Of a DNA stretch of 64,000 bases, positions 36,963 through 45,175 are shown one piece after another; position 1 is the first letter of the stretch; every line of letters begins with the position of its first letter. This stretch comes from Acidianus infernus (GTDB lineage Archaea > Thermoproteota > Thermoprotei_A > Sulfolobales > Sulfolobaceae), in the NCBI RefSeq assembly GCF_009729545.1, contig NZ_WFIY01000004.1, forward strand, positions 222,001 through 286,000, given 5' to 3'. The notes under the pieces were generated by a model, which ran no database searches, was not told the DNA's origin, and worked only from the letters and a program-made list of their open reading frames with translations. A program made the position numbers and the translations under genes.

Positions 36963-37307
36963 ATGCCAGCATTTAGAGATCTTTACGATCTTGTGAAAAA
37001 GATGATGGAGGAGGAAGAGAAAGAATTTAAGAAGATGAAAGAAGAAATAGAGAAAGAATTTAACGAACCATTATACACTTATTATGAAACAGATAAGGAA
37101 ATATACTATATAGTAGATGTTCCTCACTTAGAAAGTCAAACTCTTTACATTAAAATGGAGAATAATAAATTAGAATTAAGCTGCAAGGACAAATATGGTA
37201 AATGCTATCATTTAGAGCTTCCAGTTAATAACGTAGAGAAATATGACGTGGACGTCGTGAGAAATAAAGGATTTGTAAAGATAGTTCTGAAGAAGAAATC
37301 CACTTAA
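36963..37307 (+). CDS. Small heat-shock (Hsp20)-like protein
   Basis: 114 residues. An N-terminal charged helix (LVKKMMEEEEKEFKKMKEEI) is followed by an alpha-crystallin-like beta domain (EIYYIVDVPHLESQTLYIKM, then GFVKIVLKKKST). Sequence is divergent from canonical Hsp20, which usually has a GVL motif; here GFVKI takes its place. ATG 36963 follows GTGATAA, which also contains the stop of the PAC2 gene, so the two are coupled. Confidence 0.72.
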   Translation: MPAFRDLYDLVKKMMEEEEKEFKKMKEEIEKEFNEPLYTYYETDKEIYYIVDVPHLESQTLYIKMENNKLELSCKDKYGKCYHLELPVNNVEKYDVDVVRNKGFVKIVLKKKST

Positions 37308-37377
37308 AAAGCTTCTTTTATAAGTTTATAATAAAGTTGCAACATATTTATAAACGCTGTTTAACATAGTAAAAATA

Positions 37378-38382
37378 GTGACTGACTTGGAAGAGTTTGA
37401 CAATTCCAAGGATATTGAGACTAGGAAAGTGCAAAAGTTAGGTTCTTCTTCACTTTTCATCACATTACCCAAAAAATGGATAAATAAATGGAACATTAAG
37501 CCTGGAGATAAAATTTTGATAGAAATTTCCGATGACGGTTCGCTTAAACTTCTTGCAGAGAAGATAAAGCTCTTATCTAATAGGAAAACAATAAAAATTG
37601 ATATAGATGCTATAAAGCAACCAATACCAAGCATGGTTTTATGCCTTTATTCTTTAGGCTACGATGAAATAGTATTCGAGTCTAAGAAACAAATTGTTCA
37701 AAAAGAGATCGAGGACTTAGTTTCAACAACTAAACAAATGGTTGGTGCAGAAGTAACTGAAGCTTCAGAGAATAGAGTAAAATTAGAATGCTTATTGGAT
37801 GCTGAAAAAGTAGGCCTAGAATCTCTATTAAGAAGAATTTTAAACATTATCTCAAAGAAAGTCGATGGAATAATATCTTATTTATCTGGAGAACAACCTA
37901 AAGATAGTGAATTAACCCAGCAGGAGGACTTAAGAAGAGTTTACTTAATGTTACTAAGGCATGTTATAGGAAGTAAATATGAAGTTTCTTCAAATTTAAA
38001 TAAGAACTTTTTAGTAGTCATGAATGCTGTAATTTTACTTAATATCTCAAGACTAATAGATAGAATAGACTCTACGATAAAAACAACTAAACTTAATGAA
38101 GATACTCCAATTTTAAAGGAGATCTTACAGAAAATTAATGATCTATTAGACGAAGTAATAATGAGCATACTATTTCCTAGTATGAAGAGAGTAAGTAATG
38201 GGCTAAACTTAATAAATCAAATAAATTCATTGCTACAAGCATTTAATGATAAATCTTCAATAGTCTATACATCTGTTGTAGATATAATATCTAACTTACA
38301 ATTGGCATTAGAAAATTCTTCTTGCACTTTATTTTTAGAAGATATGCCTTGGATAGAAAGAAACTTTAATGTTGTTAAATAA
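37378..38382 (+). CDS. AbrB-PhoU fusion regulator
   Basis: 334 residues. An N-terminal SpoVT/AbrB DNA-binding domain (RKVQKLGSSSLFITLPKKWINK, then KPGDKILIEISDDGSLKL) is joined to a PhoU-like all-helical region. This architecture is common in archaea as phosphate-uptake regulators. No phosphate transporter is close, so the target is unknown; sufC starts 18 bp downstream and may share its transcript. The start is GTG 37378. The hydrophobic helix count fits two PhoU repeats only loosely. Confidence 0.8.
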   Translation: MTDLEEFDNSKDIETRKVQKLGSSSLFITLPKKWINKWNIKPGDKILIEISDDGSLKLLAEKIKLLSNRKTIKIDIDAIKQPIPSMVLCLYSLGYDEIVFESKKQIVQKEIEDLVSTTKQMVGAEVTEASENRVKLECLLDAEKVGLESLLRRILNIISKKVDGIISYLSGEQPKDSELTQQEDLRRVYLMLLRHVIGSKYEVSSNLNKNFLVVMNAVILLNISRLIDRIDSTIKTTKLNEDTPILKEILQKINDLLDEVIMSILFPSMKRVSNGLNLINQINSLLQAFNDKSSIVYTSVVDIISNLQLALENSSCTLFLEDMPWIERNFNVVK

Positions 38383-38399
38383 CATATTATTGACAGAAA

Positions 38400-39140
38400 A
38401 TGTCAACACTTAAGATAGAAGACCTTCACGTTGAAGTTGAAGGCAAGGAAATCATTAAAGGAATATCACTTGAGATAAAAAGTGGAGAAGTTCATGCAAT
38501 AATGGGACCGAATGGTAGTGGAAAGACTACATTATCTTTAGCAATAATGGGACATCCTAAGTATAAAATAACAAAAGGAAGAATATTACTTGATGGAGAG
38601 GATATTACTAACCTTGAAACTGACCAGAAAGTTAAGAAAGGCTTATTTTTAGCTTTCCAAAATCCAATAGAAATTAGTGGAGTAAAACTATCTACACTTT
38701 TAGTTGCAGAATATAATAGAATATATGGAAGTAATGAATCAGTTACTCAAGTATTCTCTAAAATAGCTAGTTTATCTAAATCAGTAGGAATATCGGATAG
38801 TCTTCTCAACAGAGGAGTATTTGAAGGCTTTAGTGGTGGAGAGAAAAAGAGGGTGGAAATTCTTCAGTTGCAGATATTAAAGCCTAAATTTGCAATTTTG
38901 GACGAACCAGATTCTGGAGTTGACGTTGACGGTTTAAAGATAATTTCTGACGTGATAAAGAAGGTAAAAGAAGAGAATAATACTGGATATTTAATAATAA
39001 CTCATTATAGGAGAATCTTAGATTATGTGAATGCAGATAAGATCCATGTGTTGTATAAAGGAAGAATTGTAGCAAGCGGAAGCATGGAACTAGCTAAATT
39101 AATAGATGAGAAAGGTTACGAAGGGGTAATAAAGCAATAG
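38400..39140 (+). CDS. sufC: SufC, Fe-S assembly ATPase
   Basis: 246 residues of the ABC ATPase type. Walker A is GPNGSGKT, the signature is FSGGEKKRVE, and Walker B is FAILDEPDSGVDVDGL. It drives Fe-S cluster assembly on the SufB-SufD scaffold in the cytoplasm. ITHYRRILDYVNADKIHV carries the switch His. sufB and sufD follow on the same strand. Confidence 0.96.
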   Translation: MSTLKIEDLHVEVEGKEIIKGISLEIKSGEVHAIMGPNGSGKTTLSLAIMGHPKYKITKGRILLDGEDITNLETDQKVKKGLFLAFQNPIEISGVKLSTLLVAEYNRIYGSNESVTQVFSKIASLSKSVGISDSLLNRGVFEGFSGGEKKRVEILQLQILKPKFAILDEPDSGVDVDGLKIISDVIKKVKEENNTGYLIITHYRRILDYVNADKIHVLYKGRIVASGSMELAKLIDEKGYEGVIKQ

Positions 39141-39216
39141 CTACTATTTTATCATTTAACTTTATAATCTAATTATTTTTGTATTTCTTGAAATATTTTA
39201 CTTTAGCATGGAAAGG

Positions 39217-39247
<31 letters not shown>

Positions 39248-39256
39248 GGTAGAAAA

Positions 39257-40696
39257 ATGACAGAAGAGAAAGTGTCAGTAGATATAAACGAGATACTTGA
39301 TGCTGCCATAGAGGCCAAGTATAATAGAGTAGATCAAATTGAATTTCACAGAAGAGTTGTAGAAAGCGGATTATCTAGAAGTACAATAGAAGCAATTTCT
39401 AAGGCAAAGAAAGAACCAGAATGGATGTTAAGATTAAGGCTGAAATCTTTAGAGTTATTTGAAAAGCTTCCTACTCCTAACTGGCTACCTGACGTTTTAA
39501 GTTCACTTAATGTGTCTAACTTAGAATTATACATAAAACCAGATGTTGAAAGAACAGATAGCTGGGAACAAATTCCTAAAGAAATAAGGGAATACTACGA
39601 GAAGTTAGGTATTCCTCAATCTGAACAAAAAGTTTTAGGAGGATTAGTTGCAGTATTTGAGTCCGAGCCAATTTATGCCAATGTTAAACAAGAGTTACAG
39701 AAAAAAGGAGTAGTAATGATGCCACCAGAAGAGGCAATGGTAAAGTATCCTGATATATTTAAACAATACTTTATGAAAATATTCCCAGCTTCGGATCATA
39801 AGTTTGCTGCACTCCACGGAGCTTTATGGAGCGGAGGAGTATTCGTTTACGTTCCTAAAGGAGTTAAGATTACTACTCCAGTTGAAGGATTCTTTGTAAT
39901 AGGAACTGAAATGGAAGGACAGTTTGAACACACTTTAGTTATTGCAGACGAAGATTCTTATATTCACTTTATTGAAGGCTGTTCTGCTCCACAGTTCAAG
40001 AACTTTTCATTCCACGATGGTATGGTAGAATTATTTGCAAATGACAATGCCCACATAAAGTTTACTACAATTCAAAACTGGAGTAAAAACGTAATAAACT
40101 TCAATAACAAGAGAGCTTGGGCAAACAAGAACTCAGTAATAGAATGGGTTGAAGGATCTTTAGGTTCAAAATACAGCTTCGTGTATCCGTCAACGATACT
40201 TAGGGGAGAAGGAGCTTCATCAACTAGCCTGGTAGTAACTTTAGCTTCTGCAGAAGGAGACTGGAAGGATAGTGGCTCAAAGATGATTCATGCAGCACCT
40301 CATACAAGAAGTAGGGTAGTTAATAAAAACATTGGATTTAACGGAGGAGTTAACGTTTATAGAGGTTTAGTTAAGGTCAATAAAGGTGCTGTAGGTTCAA
40401 AAGCATTTGTAAAGTGCGACTCATTAATGCTAGACGAAAAGACGAAGGCTTATACGTTCCCCCATAATCAAGTATTTGAAGAAGACGCTGATGTAGCTCA
40501 CGAAGCTCACACTTTCAGGATGAGCGAAGATCAATTATTCTATCTAATGAGCAGAGGAATAAGCGAGAAAGAAGCTACTTCAATGTTAGTCCTTGGATTC
40601 ATGGACGAAATAATGAGAGAATTGCCTTTTGAATACGCTGCAATGTTAAATAAAGTTATAAAATTAGAGTTAGATAAGTTAGGAGCAGTGGCATAA
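39257..40696 (+). CDS. sufB: SufB, Fe-S cluster scaffold
   Basis: 479 residues. Conserved parts include LHGALWSGGVFVYVPKGVKI, FIEGCSAPQFKNFSFHDGMV and the C-terminal HEAHTFRMSEDQLFYLMSRG. I chose ATG 39257, since that gives the family length; TTG 39179 would add 26 residues without similarity. An AT-rich 116-bp spacer with promoter-like TATA sequence separates it from sufC. No cysteine desulfurase or SufE is in the window, so the sulfur donor must be encoded elsewhere. Confidence 0.95.
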   Translation: MTEEKVSVDINEILDAAIEAKYNRVDQIEFHRRVVESGLSRSTIEAISKAKKEPEWMLRLRLKSLELFEKLPTPNWLPDVLSSLNVSNLELYIKPDVERTDSWEQIPKEIREYYEKLGIPQSEQKVLGGLVAVFESEPIYANVKQELQKKGVVMMPPEEAMVKYPDIFKQYFMKIFPASDHKFAALHGALWSGGVFVYVPKGVKITTPVEGFFVIGTEMEGQFEHTLVIADEDSYIHFIEGCSAPQFKNFSFHDGMVELFANDNAHIKFTTIQNWSKNVINFNNKRAWANKNSVIEWVEGSLGSKYSFVYPSTILRGEGASSTSLVVTLASAEGDWKDSGSKMIHAAPHTRSRVVNKNIGFNGGVNVYRGLVKVNKGAVGSKAFVKCDSLMLDEKTKAYTFPHNQVFEEDADVAHEAHTFRMSEDQLFYLMSRGISEKEATSMLVLGFMDEIMRELPFEYAAMLNKVIKLELDKLGAVA

Positions 40697-41845
40697 ATGC
40701 CTTTAGTCGATATAGATTCAGCCAAAAGTTTTCTTTCTTCTTTAGAAAATAGATCTGAGAGAGAGGAGCTCTTTTCAATTTATGAAAGATTACCTTATCA
40801 GTTAATTAATGATTCACCTACAGTTAAACATTATACACGATGGGAAAATTTAGATAAGCTTAATTTAAAAATAGAAAGTTTAGACAGAAAAGGGGGAGTC
40901 AATTATCCTAGTATTCCAGGCTATGTAAGGGTTGTAATTCATAATAATTTGGTGAAAGAAACACCATTAGAATTTTCATCCAGTGTTGGAAATTCATTAA
41001 TAAAACCGGAAGACCACAAGCTAGTATCCTTAACTCTTTCTCTATCAAGGAAGTTGGAAATCAAACAAGGCGGGAAATACTTAATTTATCATTATACTGA
41101 CTTAGAAGGAAATTTTTCTCCAATAAATGTTGAGATTAAGGTTCCAGAAGGAGAAAGTACTGACGTAATATATTATTCCGAAAATAAGGGTAAATCTATG
41201 AATTCTGCTGTAATTTCTGCATTAGTAAGTAAGAACTCTTCACTTAACCTTACTTTAGTAAACAAGGGTAACTCAAGCTATAACTTTGTTTACTCAAAGG
41301 CTAAGATCGAAGGTTCCATTAATACTTATATAATATCTTCTGGTTTCTCAGAAGGTCACGTAGAATACCATTCTTATCTAGAAGAAGGCGCACAAGCATT
41401 CTTTAGTTCTAGAGCTTTAGGCGTTGAGAATAATAATATAGATGTAATAACTAATGTTTATCACGACGGTCCTAAAAGCGTCAGTAACGGATTTATGAAA
41501 TCGGTTTCATCTGGTTCCTCTTTTGTAGTTACTAGAGGAGATGCAAGAATTAACGAGCAAGCAATAGATTCTTCAACTTCGATAATTGGTAAAGCAATAA
41601 TGTTAGGCGAATCTACTGCCGTTGTGGCACCAATGTTAGAAGTTAGAACTGGCAGAGTTATAACAGCTAAGCACTCAGCTTCAGTTTCTAAGGTTCCAGA
41701 GGATTTGATATTTTACCTTCAGAACAGAGGATTTGACAAGAAATCCGCGGAAGGTTTAATAATAAGGGGCTTTATGGAGGAAGAAGGAGATACTGAAATT
41801 GTTAAGAAATTAATAGATGAAATAATTACATCATTAGGTTATTAG
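40697..41845 (+). CDS. sufD: SufD, partner of SufB
   Basis: 382 residues with the beta-helix core shared with SufB (LPYQLINDSPTVKHYTRWENL at the N-terminus and ITAKHSASVSKVPEDLIFYL near the end). It begins immediately after the sufB stop codon. It is less conserved than SufB but belongs to the same SUF core family. Confidence 0.9.
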   Translation: MPLVDIDSAKSFLSSLENRSEREELFSIYERLPYQLINDSPTVKHYTRWENLDKLNLKIESLDRKGGVNYPSIPGYVRVVIHNNLVKETPLEFSSSVGNSLIKPEDHKLVSLTLSLSRKLEIKQGGKYLIYHYTDLEGNFSPINVEIKVPEGESTDVIYYSENKGKSMNSAVISALVSKNSSLNLTLVNKGNSSYNFVYSKAKIEGSINTYIISSGFSEGHVEYHSYLEEGAQAFFSSRALGVENNNIDVITNVYHDGPKSVSNGFMKSVSSGSSFVVTRGDARINEQAIDSSTSIIGKAIMLGESTAVVAPMLEVRTGRVITAKHSASVSKVPEDLIFYLQNRGFDKKSAEGLIIRGFMEEEGDTEIVKKLIDEIITSLGY

Positions 41846-41923
41846 TTTCGGTCAACTCTCTCTTTTTACCTTTGTACAAATAAGGATAATATATAGGGGA
41901 AGAAGAAAGGTAATACGAGGGCC

Positions 41924-42049
41924 ATGAGAGTAATAACATTTAAAGCAGAAGAAGAGTTGTTACAAAAGCTCGATTTATATGCAGCTAATAGGAGATTAAC
42001 TAGGAGCGAAATTATAAGGGATGCAATTAGGAAATATTTAGAGGAATAA
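41924..42049 (+). CDS. Ribbon-helix-helix (CopG-like) protein, 41 aa
   Basis: A 41-residue ORF (MRVITFKAEEELLQKLDLY and on) with the exact pattern of an RHH DNA-binding domain: a strand VITFKAEEEL, a helix LQKLDLYAANRRLT, and a second helix RSEIIRDAIRKYLEE. TATATAGGGGA lies upstream at 41890-41900. Such small proteins are regulators, antitoxins, or plasmid-type copy-control proteins. No toxin gene is adjacent. Confidence 0.75.
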   Translation: MRVITFKAEEELLQKLDLYAANRRLTRSEIIRDAIRKYLEE

Positions 42050-42089
42050 TTTTACGGAAATTTTTTAGCCTCACTTTTCGATTATTTAA

Positions 42090-42178
<89 letters not shown>

Positions 42179-42181
42179 CCT

Positions 42182-42332
42182 TCCTTATTTCGAAATATTT
42201 TCTCACAAAAAGAAATTTTATAATCTATATATGAATAAGATACAGAGTACGTAAGAAGGGCAAATTTAATATTTGATTTTAACCAGTGATGTTAAAAAGT
42301 TAATTTATTTAATGTAAATAAATTTTAATATA
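42182..42332. other. AT-rich spacer with no visible gene
   Basis: Between tRNA-Met and the broken acetyltransferase gene I see only AT-rich sequence with TATA-like stretches (TTTATAATCTATATA at 42218-42232). No ORF of useful length or repeat stands out. Confidence 0.5.
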
Positions 42333-43079
42333 TTGTCTGGTCAATTAGAGAAATTATTTCTTGCAGATCCTGTTAGATTTGCATTAGAGATTTACTACTT
42401 AAGGTTTGATATAGAACATACTGAATTTAAGACGACTAGGGAAGGTTATTTAATGATATACAGAAAATTTTATCTGCCAGGAATAATTCTTCACGCAGAT
42501 AAGGAGTGTACTGTGAGAGAATTACTTTCAACGCTGAAGAACGAGGAGAGTAAATTTGTTCTATTCATAGAACCAAAATAGGTACTTTTACCAAACTTTC
42601 CTAAGAAAATTTATCCAGAAATATTAATGACTTGTGATAAACCTAACGTGTTCAGAAGAGAAAACGTGAGAAGACTAGGTATTGAAGATAAGGAGAAGAT
42701 TTTCCCCTTACGGTCAAGGTCTAGGTAATGTTATACTTCGATTAATAAGTAAGAACAAAACTACTGCATATGGATTGTTTCTAGATAACCACCTTGTTTC
42801 AGCTGCATATACGTGGATTGAACTAGAGAACATTGCTGTGATAGGAGGAACTAAGGAGGAATTTAGGAATATGGGCTTAGCAACTTCAGTTGAGTCAATG
42901 CTGACTGAAGACCTTACTAAAAGAGGTAAGCCTCTTTGTATGCGAGAGAAGATAACAGTCTAGCAATTCATGTATATAAGAAGATAGGTTTCAAAGAATA
43001 TTGGAAAAGGTTATGGGTATCTGTAAATACTGTGAAAAGCCTTTATAACAATTATATTTATGATATTTTAAGAGTCTGA
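42333..43079 (+). pseudogene. Broken GNAT-family acetyltransferase gene
   Basis: Three pieces in different frames read as one protein. Piece 1 (42333-42578) begins MSGQLEKLFLADPVRFALEI, is ended by TAG at 42579-42581, and continues in the same frame as VLLPNFPKKIYPEILMTC. Around 42695-42710 (run TTTTCCCC) the frame shifts by one to SPYGQGLGNVILRLI and the acetyl-CoA region GGTKEEFRNMGLATSVESML. Near 42925-42945 it shifts back to SLYAREDNSLAIHVYKKIGF, the classic GNAT end. One stop plus two compensating frameshifts indicate decay; sequencing errors are the other possibility. It would have been about 245 residues. Confidence 0.8.
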
Positions 43080-43156
43080 AAATATGAAATACTATAAAGT
43101 TAGGTAAAGTAACTAGAAAAATTATGAATATACAATTAGTCTAGGAATGGCGATAT

Positions 43157-43535
43157 ATGAAAAATATGGGAAAGATTAGAGATAATATTAAGACTCTTGA
43201 AGTGCTAAAACAAAGCGATACAATAAAGGTTCTTTTTATAACTCAGCTATTACCTGGTTTTATACTATACTTTATTATTTGCTGGTAGGTATATTTATCT
43301 TTCTTCTATGAGTTTAGTAGATATAGAGTTAATCGTTGTCGCATCAATAAGCGGAGTTTCATCCTTTTTACTTCCATTTTACTCTGCAATAAATAATTCA
43401 GGAAGAAATTTGAAGAAATATGATTTCACAGCAATTTTATTACAAATTATTACTTTGGCATTTGTTGTAAGTCTAGTATTAAGGATCAGAAATTGTGAAA
43501 TTTTTATAATCAAGCAAGAGGCCTGCTTTTATTAG
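43157..43535 (+). pseudogene. Short or broken membrane-protein remnant
   Basis: A 43-codon ORF at 43157-43288 (DNIKTLEVLKQSDTIKVLFI, then a hydrophobic end) is followed in another frame by 43308-43535 (MSLVDIELIVVASISGVSSF and a second helix ILLQIITLAFVVSLVL). Together they look like one small membrane protein with a frameshift near 43260-43300, but two tiny genes are possible. The last 57 bp overlap the convergent protease gene. No family recognised. Confidence 0.4.
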
Positions 43536-43796
43536 TACCCCTTCACCTACGATATTTTCTTCAATTTCTGGAACCCATAAAGCTCTACACAATATTTGCC
43601 TGCTTAAAATATTCACGCTAACAACTTTTTGTAATGCTGAAAAACAAAGGTCTTTAGCAACGCAAATTTCTCCTCCGTCTGAAGGTTTTGCACTTATTTC
43701 ATCGAAAACATCAGACTTTACTATTAAATCACCACTAAAGCCCGTATCTATTAAAAACAATTCTTCAACGTTCTCCACTGTAAGCTTAACTCTCAT
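43479..43796 (-). CDS. Retropepsin-like (clan AA) aspartic protease
   Basis: 105 residues. The catalytic motif FLIDTGFSGDLIV holds the single DTG of one-domain aspartic proteases that act as dimers. A later hydrophobic-Gly element (GEGVLIKAGLLLDYKNFTI) matches the flap/hydrophobic-Gly and end-strand pattern of the small archaeal and bacterial clan AA family I know from Archaeoglobus. The substrate is unknown. The start overlaps the stop of the repeat-protein gene by 4 nt (ATGA), so both are made from one mRNA. Confidence 0.75.
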   Translation of the reverse strand: MRVKLTVENVEELFLIDTGFSGDLIVKSDVFDEISAKPSDGGEICVAKDLCFSALQKVVSVNILSRQILCRALWVPEIEENIVGEGVLIKAGLLLDYKNFTISDP

Positions 43797-44188
43797 TTAG
43801 TGTATAATTCCGCAGGAGCTATTATTCTAATTTTTTTGCCTTCTTTCATTTTTTCTTTTGCGAAATTATAAGCCTCATCTTCACTGCTGAATACTCCCAA
43901 AACGTTACCAATATCATCAGTAACGTAAAAATCTTTATTTCCAATCACTATCCTCACTTTCTCCCCTTCTTTTACTTTATCTTTTAAAAATTCATAAGCC
44001 TCATCTACGTTTTTAAATTCTCCTATCTCTTTACCTTTCTCATCCAGGGCAAGAAGTCTTTCACGTTGAACCTTTAGGTGAATTTTTTTGCCTTCTTTCA
44101 TTTTTTCTTTTGCGAAATTATAAGCCTCATCTTCACTGCTGAATACTCCCAAAACGTTACCAATATCGTCGACAACTAATATTCTCAT
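43793..44188 (-). CDS. Triple-repeat acidic/basic protein upstream of the protease
   Basis: 131 residues made of three tandem units of about 42 residues. Units 1 and 3 share DDIGNVLGVFSSEDEAYNFA and the following KEKMKEGKKI; unit 2 is a diverged version (DEKGKEIGEFKNVDEAYEFL). Each unit looks like strand-turn-strand-helix-strand. The family is not one I can name. DNA of units 1 and 3 is identical over 87 bp, so the expansion is recent. It is the first gene of the two-gene unit and may be the substrate, partner or inhibitor of the protease, which is a guess. Confidence 0.75.
   Translation of the reverse strand: MRILVVDDIGNVLGVFSSEDEAYNFAKEKMKEGKKIHLKVQRERLLALDEKGKEIGEFKNVDEAYEFLKDKVKEGEKVRIVIGNKDFYVTDDIGNVLGVFSSEDEAYNFAKEKMKEGKKIRIIAPAELYTK
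43829..43915 (-). repeat. Direct repeat copy A, 87 bp
   Basis: Identical to 44081-44167 over 87 bp; the copies are 252 bp (84 codons) apart and in the same reading frame. Copy A encodes the third unit of the repeat protein. Confidence 0.9.
44081..44167 (-). repeat. Direct repeat copy B, 87 bp
   Basis: Second copy of the 87-bp repeat; it encodes the first unit of the repeat protein. The match breaks at G44080/T43828 and at G44168/A43916. Confidence 0.9.
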
Positions 44189-44424
44189 GAGATAAATTTT
44201 GTCCTGATAGCTAAAAGTTTTACATTACTAATGGCCTCAAATTCTTATGTGGTAGTTTCCTTTACGAGCAGTTACATAGCTCTGCTATTCCTTCATCATA
44301 CTATTTACAGCCGTGGTATGTTTTTAGTGGTTAAAAATGAAATTTTACGAAATCGTAAATAAATCTGAGATAAGCTATAAGTATCAATTAATACTTATAA
44401 TATATATTTAATACGATGACAAAA
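44189..44424. other. Non-coding stretch with two inverted repeats
   Basis: A 42-codon ORF from ATG 44231 (MASNSYVVVSFTSSYIALLF) is the only reading frame and is not convincing. TTTACGA/TCGTAAA (44345-44351 and 44354-44360) and TATAAGTAT/ATACTTATA (44377-44385 and 44392-44400) are perfect inverted repeats; the second lies next to a TATA-like run (44401-44409) before the broken membrane gene and could be its operator. Confidence 0.5.
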
Positions 44425-45152
44425 GATGTCTTCTTATGAAGCTATTTCCAAGATATACAAGCATTATTATCTCCCACTTATTATAGAAATAGTATAATAC
44501 TCATTTTATGACAATCTTCAGGCAATTAATTCTAACCTATATTATATATTCGGTCTATTCTATATTATTGCTTTTTATGATATTTTTACATATTTTATTA
44601 TATCAAGATATAAAATCTATATTTTATTTATGATTGTTAGTTCTGTAATAGTGCTGTTGGTAATATCTCTTGTATATTCACGTACTCTACTGCATTTTTC
44701 ATTTCAGTTTTACCTTATGTAGCAAGTTTTATATTAACATTTATCGCATATATTACAATATCATTATATATAATTAAAAAATAATGTAGAACTAACTGTA
44801 AATAAATACGAGATTTTGCAATCAGTATTTCTAGAAGTTGCTAATCTCATTACAAAAATGGAGGTTAAAGGGGCGGAAAGGGGATGGATAGTCCAAGAAA
44901 GTTTAAAAACTTTTATTGACATTAATGACTCCATCCCCCAGCTCGAGTGAAGGGCAACCAGCGTGAAAGTCCCCTCAAATGGTGATCTCTGAGCCACCCG
45001 AATTGATGGTGGTAACTTTGAACCCCTTGGTAGGGAACCCTTCCAGGGAGGAAGTCAGTTTAATACAATACGACTTATTACCTAATATCTTACTAGCATT
45101 ACTTTTTGGTTTATTTTTAGCGTTATCTTATGAAAAGAAGCAATTAAAGTGA
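44425..45152 (+). pseudogene. Decayed membrane-protein gene split by a small insertion
   Basis: Fragments in changing frames give hydrophobic protein: MSSYEAISKIYKHYYLPLII from 44425, RQLILTYIIYSVYSILLLFM, MIVSSVIVLLVISLVYS, then SVLPYVASFILTFIAYITIS up to TAA 44782-44784. A further open frame from 44774 reads EILQSVFLEVANLITKMEV and GAERGWIVQESL up to GTTTAA 44901-44906. Removing 44907-45063 joins this in frame to IQYDLLPNILLALLFGLFLA, ending at TGA 45150-45152. The whole would be an ABC-2-permease-sized membrane protein. At least three frameshifts lie before the insertion, so the gene is dead. Confidence 0.65.
44907..45063 (+). mobile_element. 157-bp element with TnpB-type 3' end and guide-RNA-like scaffold
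   Basis: The element follows GTTTAA (44901-44906) and ends with GTTTAA (45058-45063). One frame inside reads KSPQMVISEPPELMVV then TLNPLVGNPSREEVS, which recalls the C-terminal tail encoded at the end of Sulfolobales tnpB genes. The DNA ends in hairpins CCCT-TGGT-AGGG and CCCT-TCC-AGGG, then GAGGAAGTCA, like the scaffold end of IS605-group omega/reRNAs. A CCACC/GGTGG hairpin precedes them. TTTAA is, as I recall, a target-adjacent motif of a Sulfolobus TnpB. No transposase or tnpB is present, so it is a solo, MITE-like derivative that would need help in trans. GGGGATGG (44879-44886) pairs with CCATCCCC (44931-44938) across the left junction. Confidence 0.65.
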
Positions 45153-45175
45153 AAGGTTACATTTATTGATTAAAA

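Noticed and set aside
42579..42581. In-frame TAG read as pyrrolysine
   Set aside because: Sulfolobales are not known to use pyrrolysine, and two frameshifts downstream show the gene is broken anyway.
44231..44359. 42-codon ORF (MASNSYVVVSF start)
   Set aside because: No ribosome site, no recognisable protein pattern, and it lies in a scrap region with inverted repeats.
44764..44997. 77-codon minus-strand ORF across the small element
   Set aside because: It runs antisense through the hairpin-rich scaffold and the broken gene; its protein has no motif and the plus strand explains the sequence better.
44941..45057. RNase P RNA or SRP RNA in place of the element scaffold
   Set aside because: GAGGAAGTCA recalls the GAGGAAAGTC box of RNase P, but the rest of the conserved core is missing and the segment is far too short.
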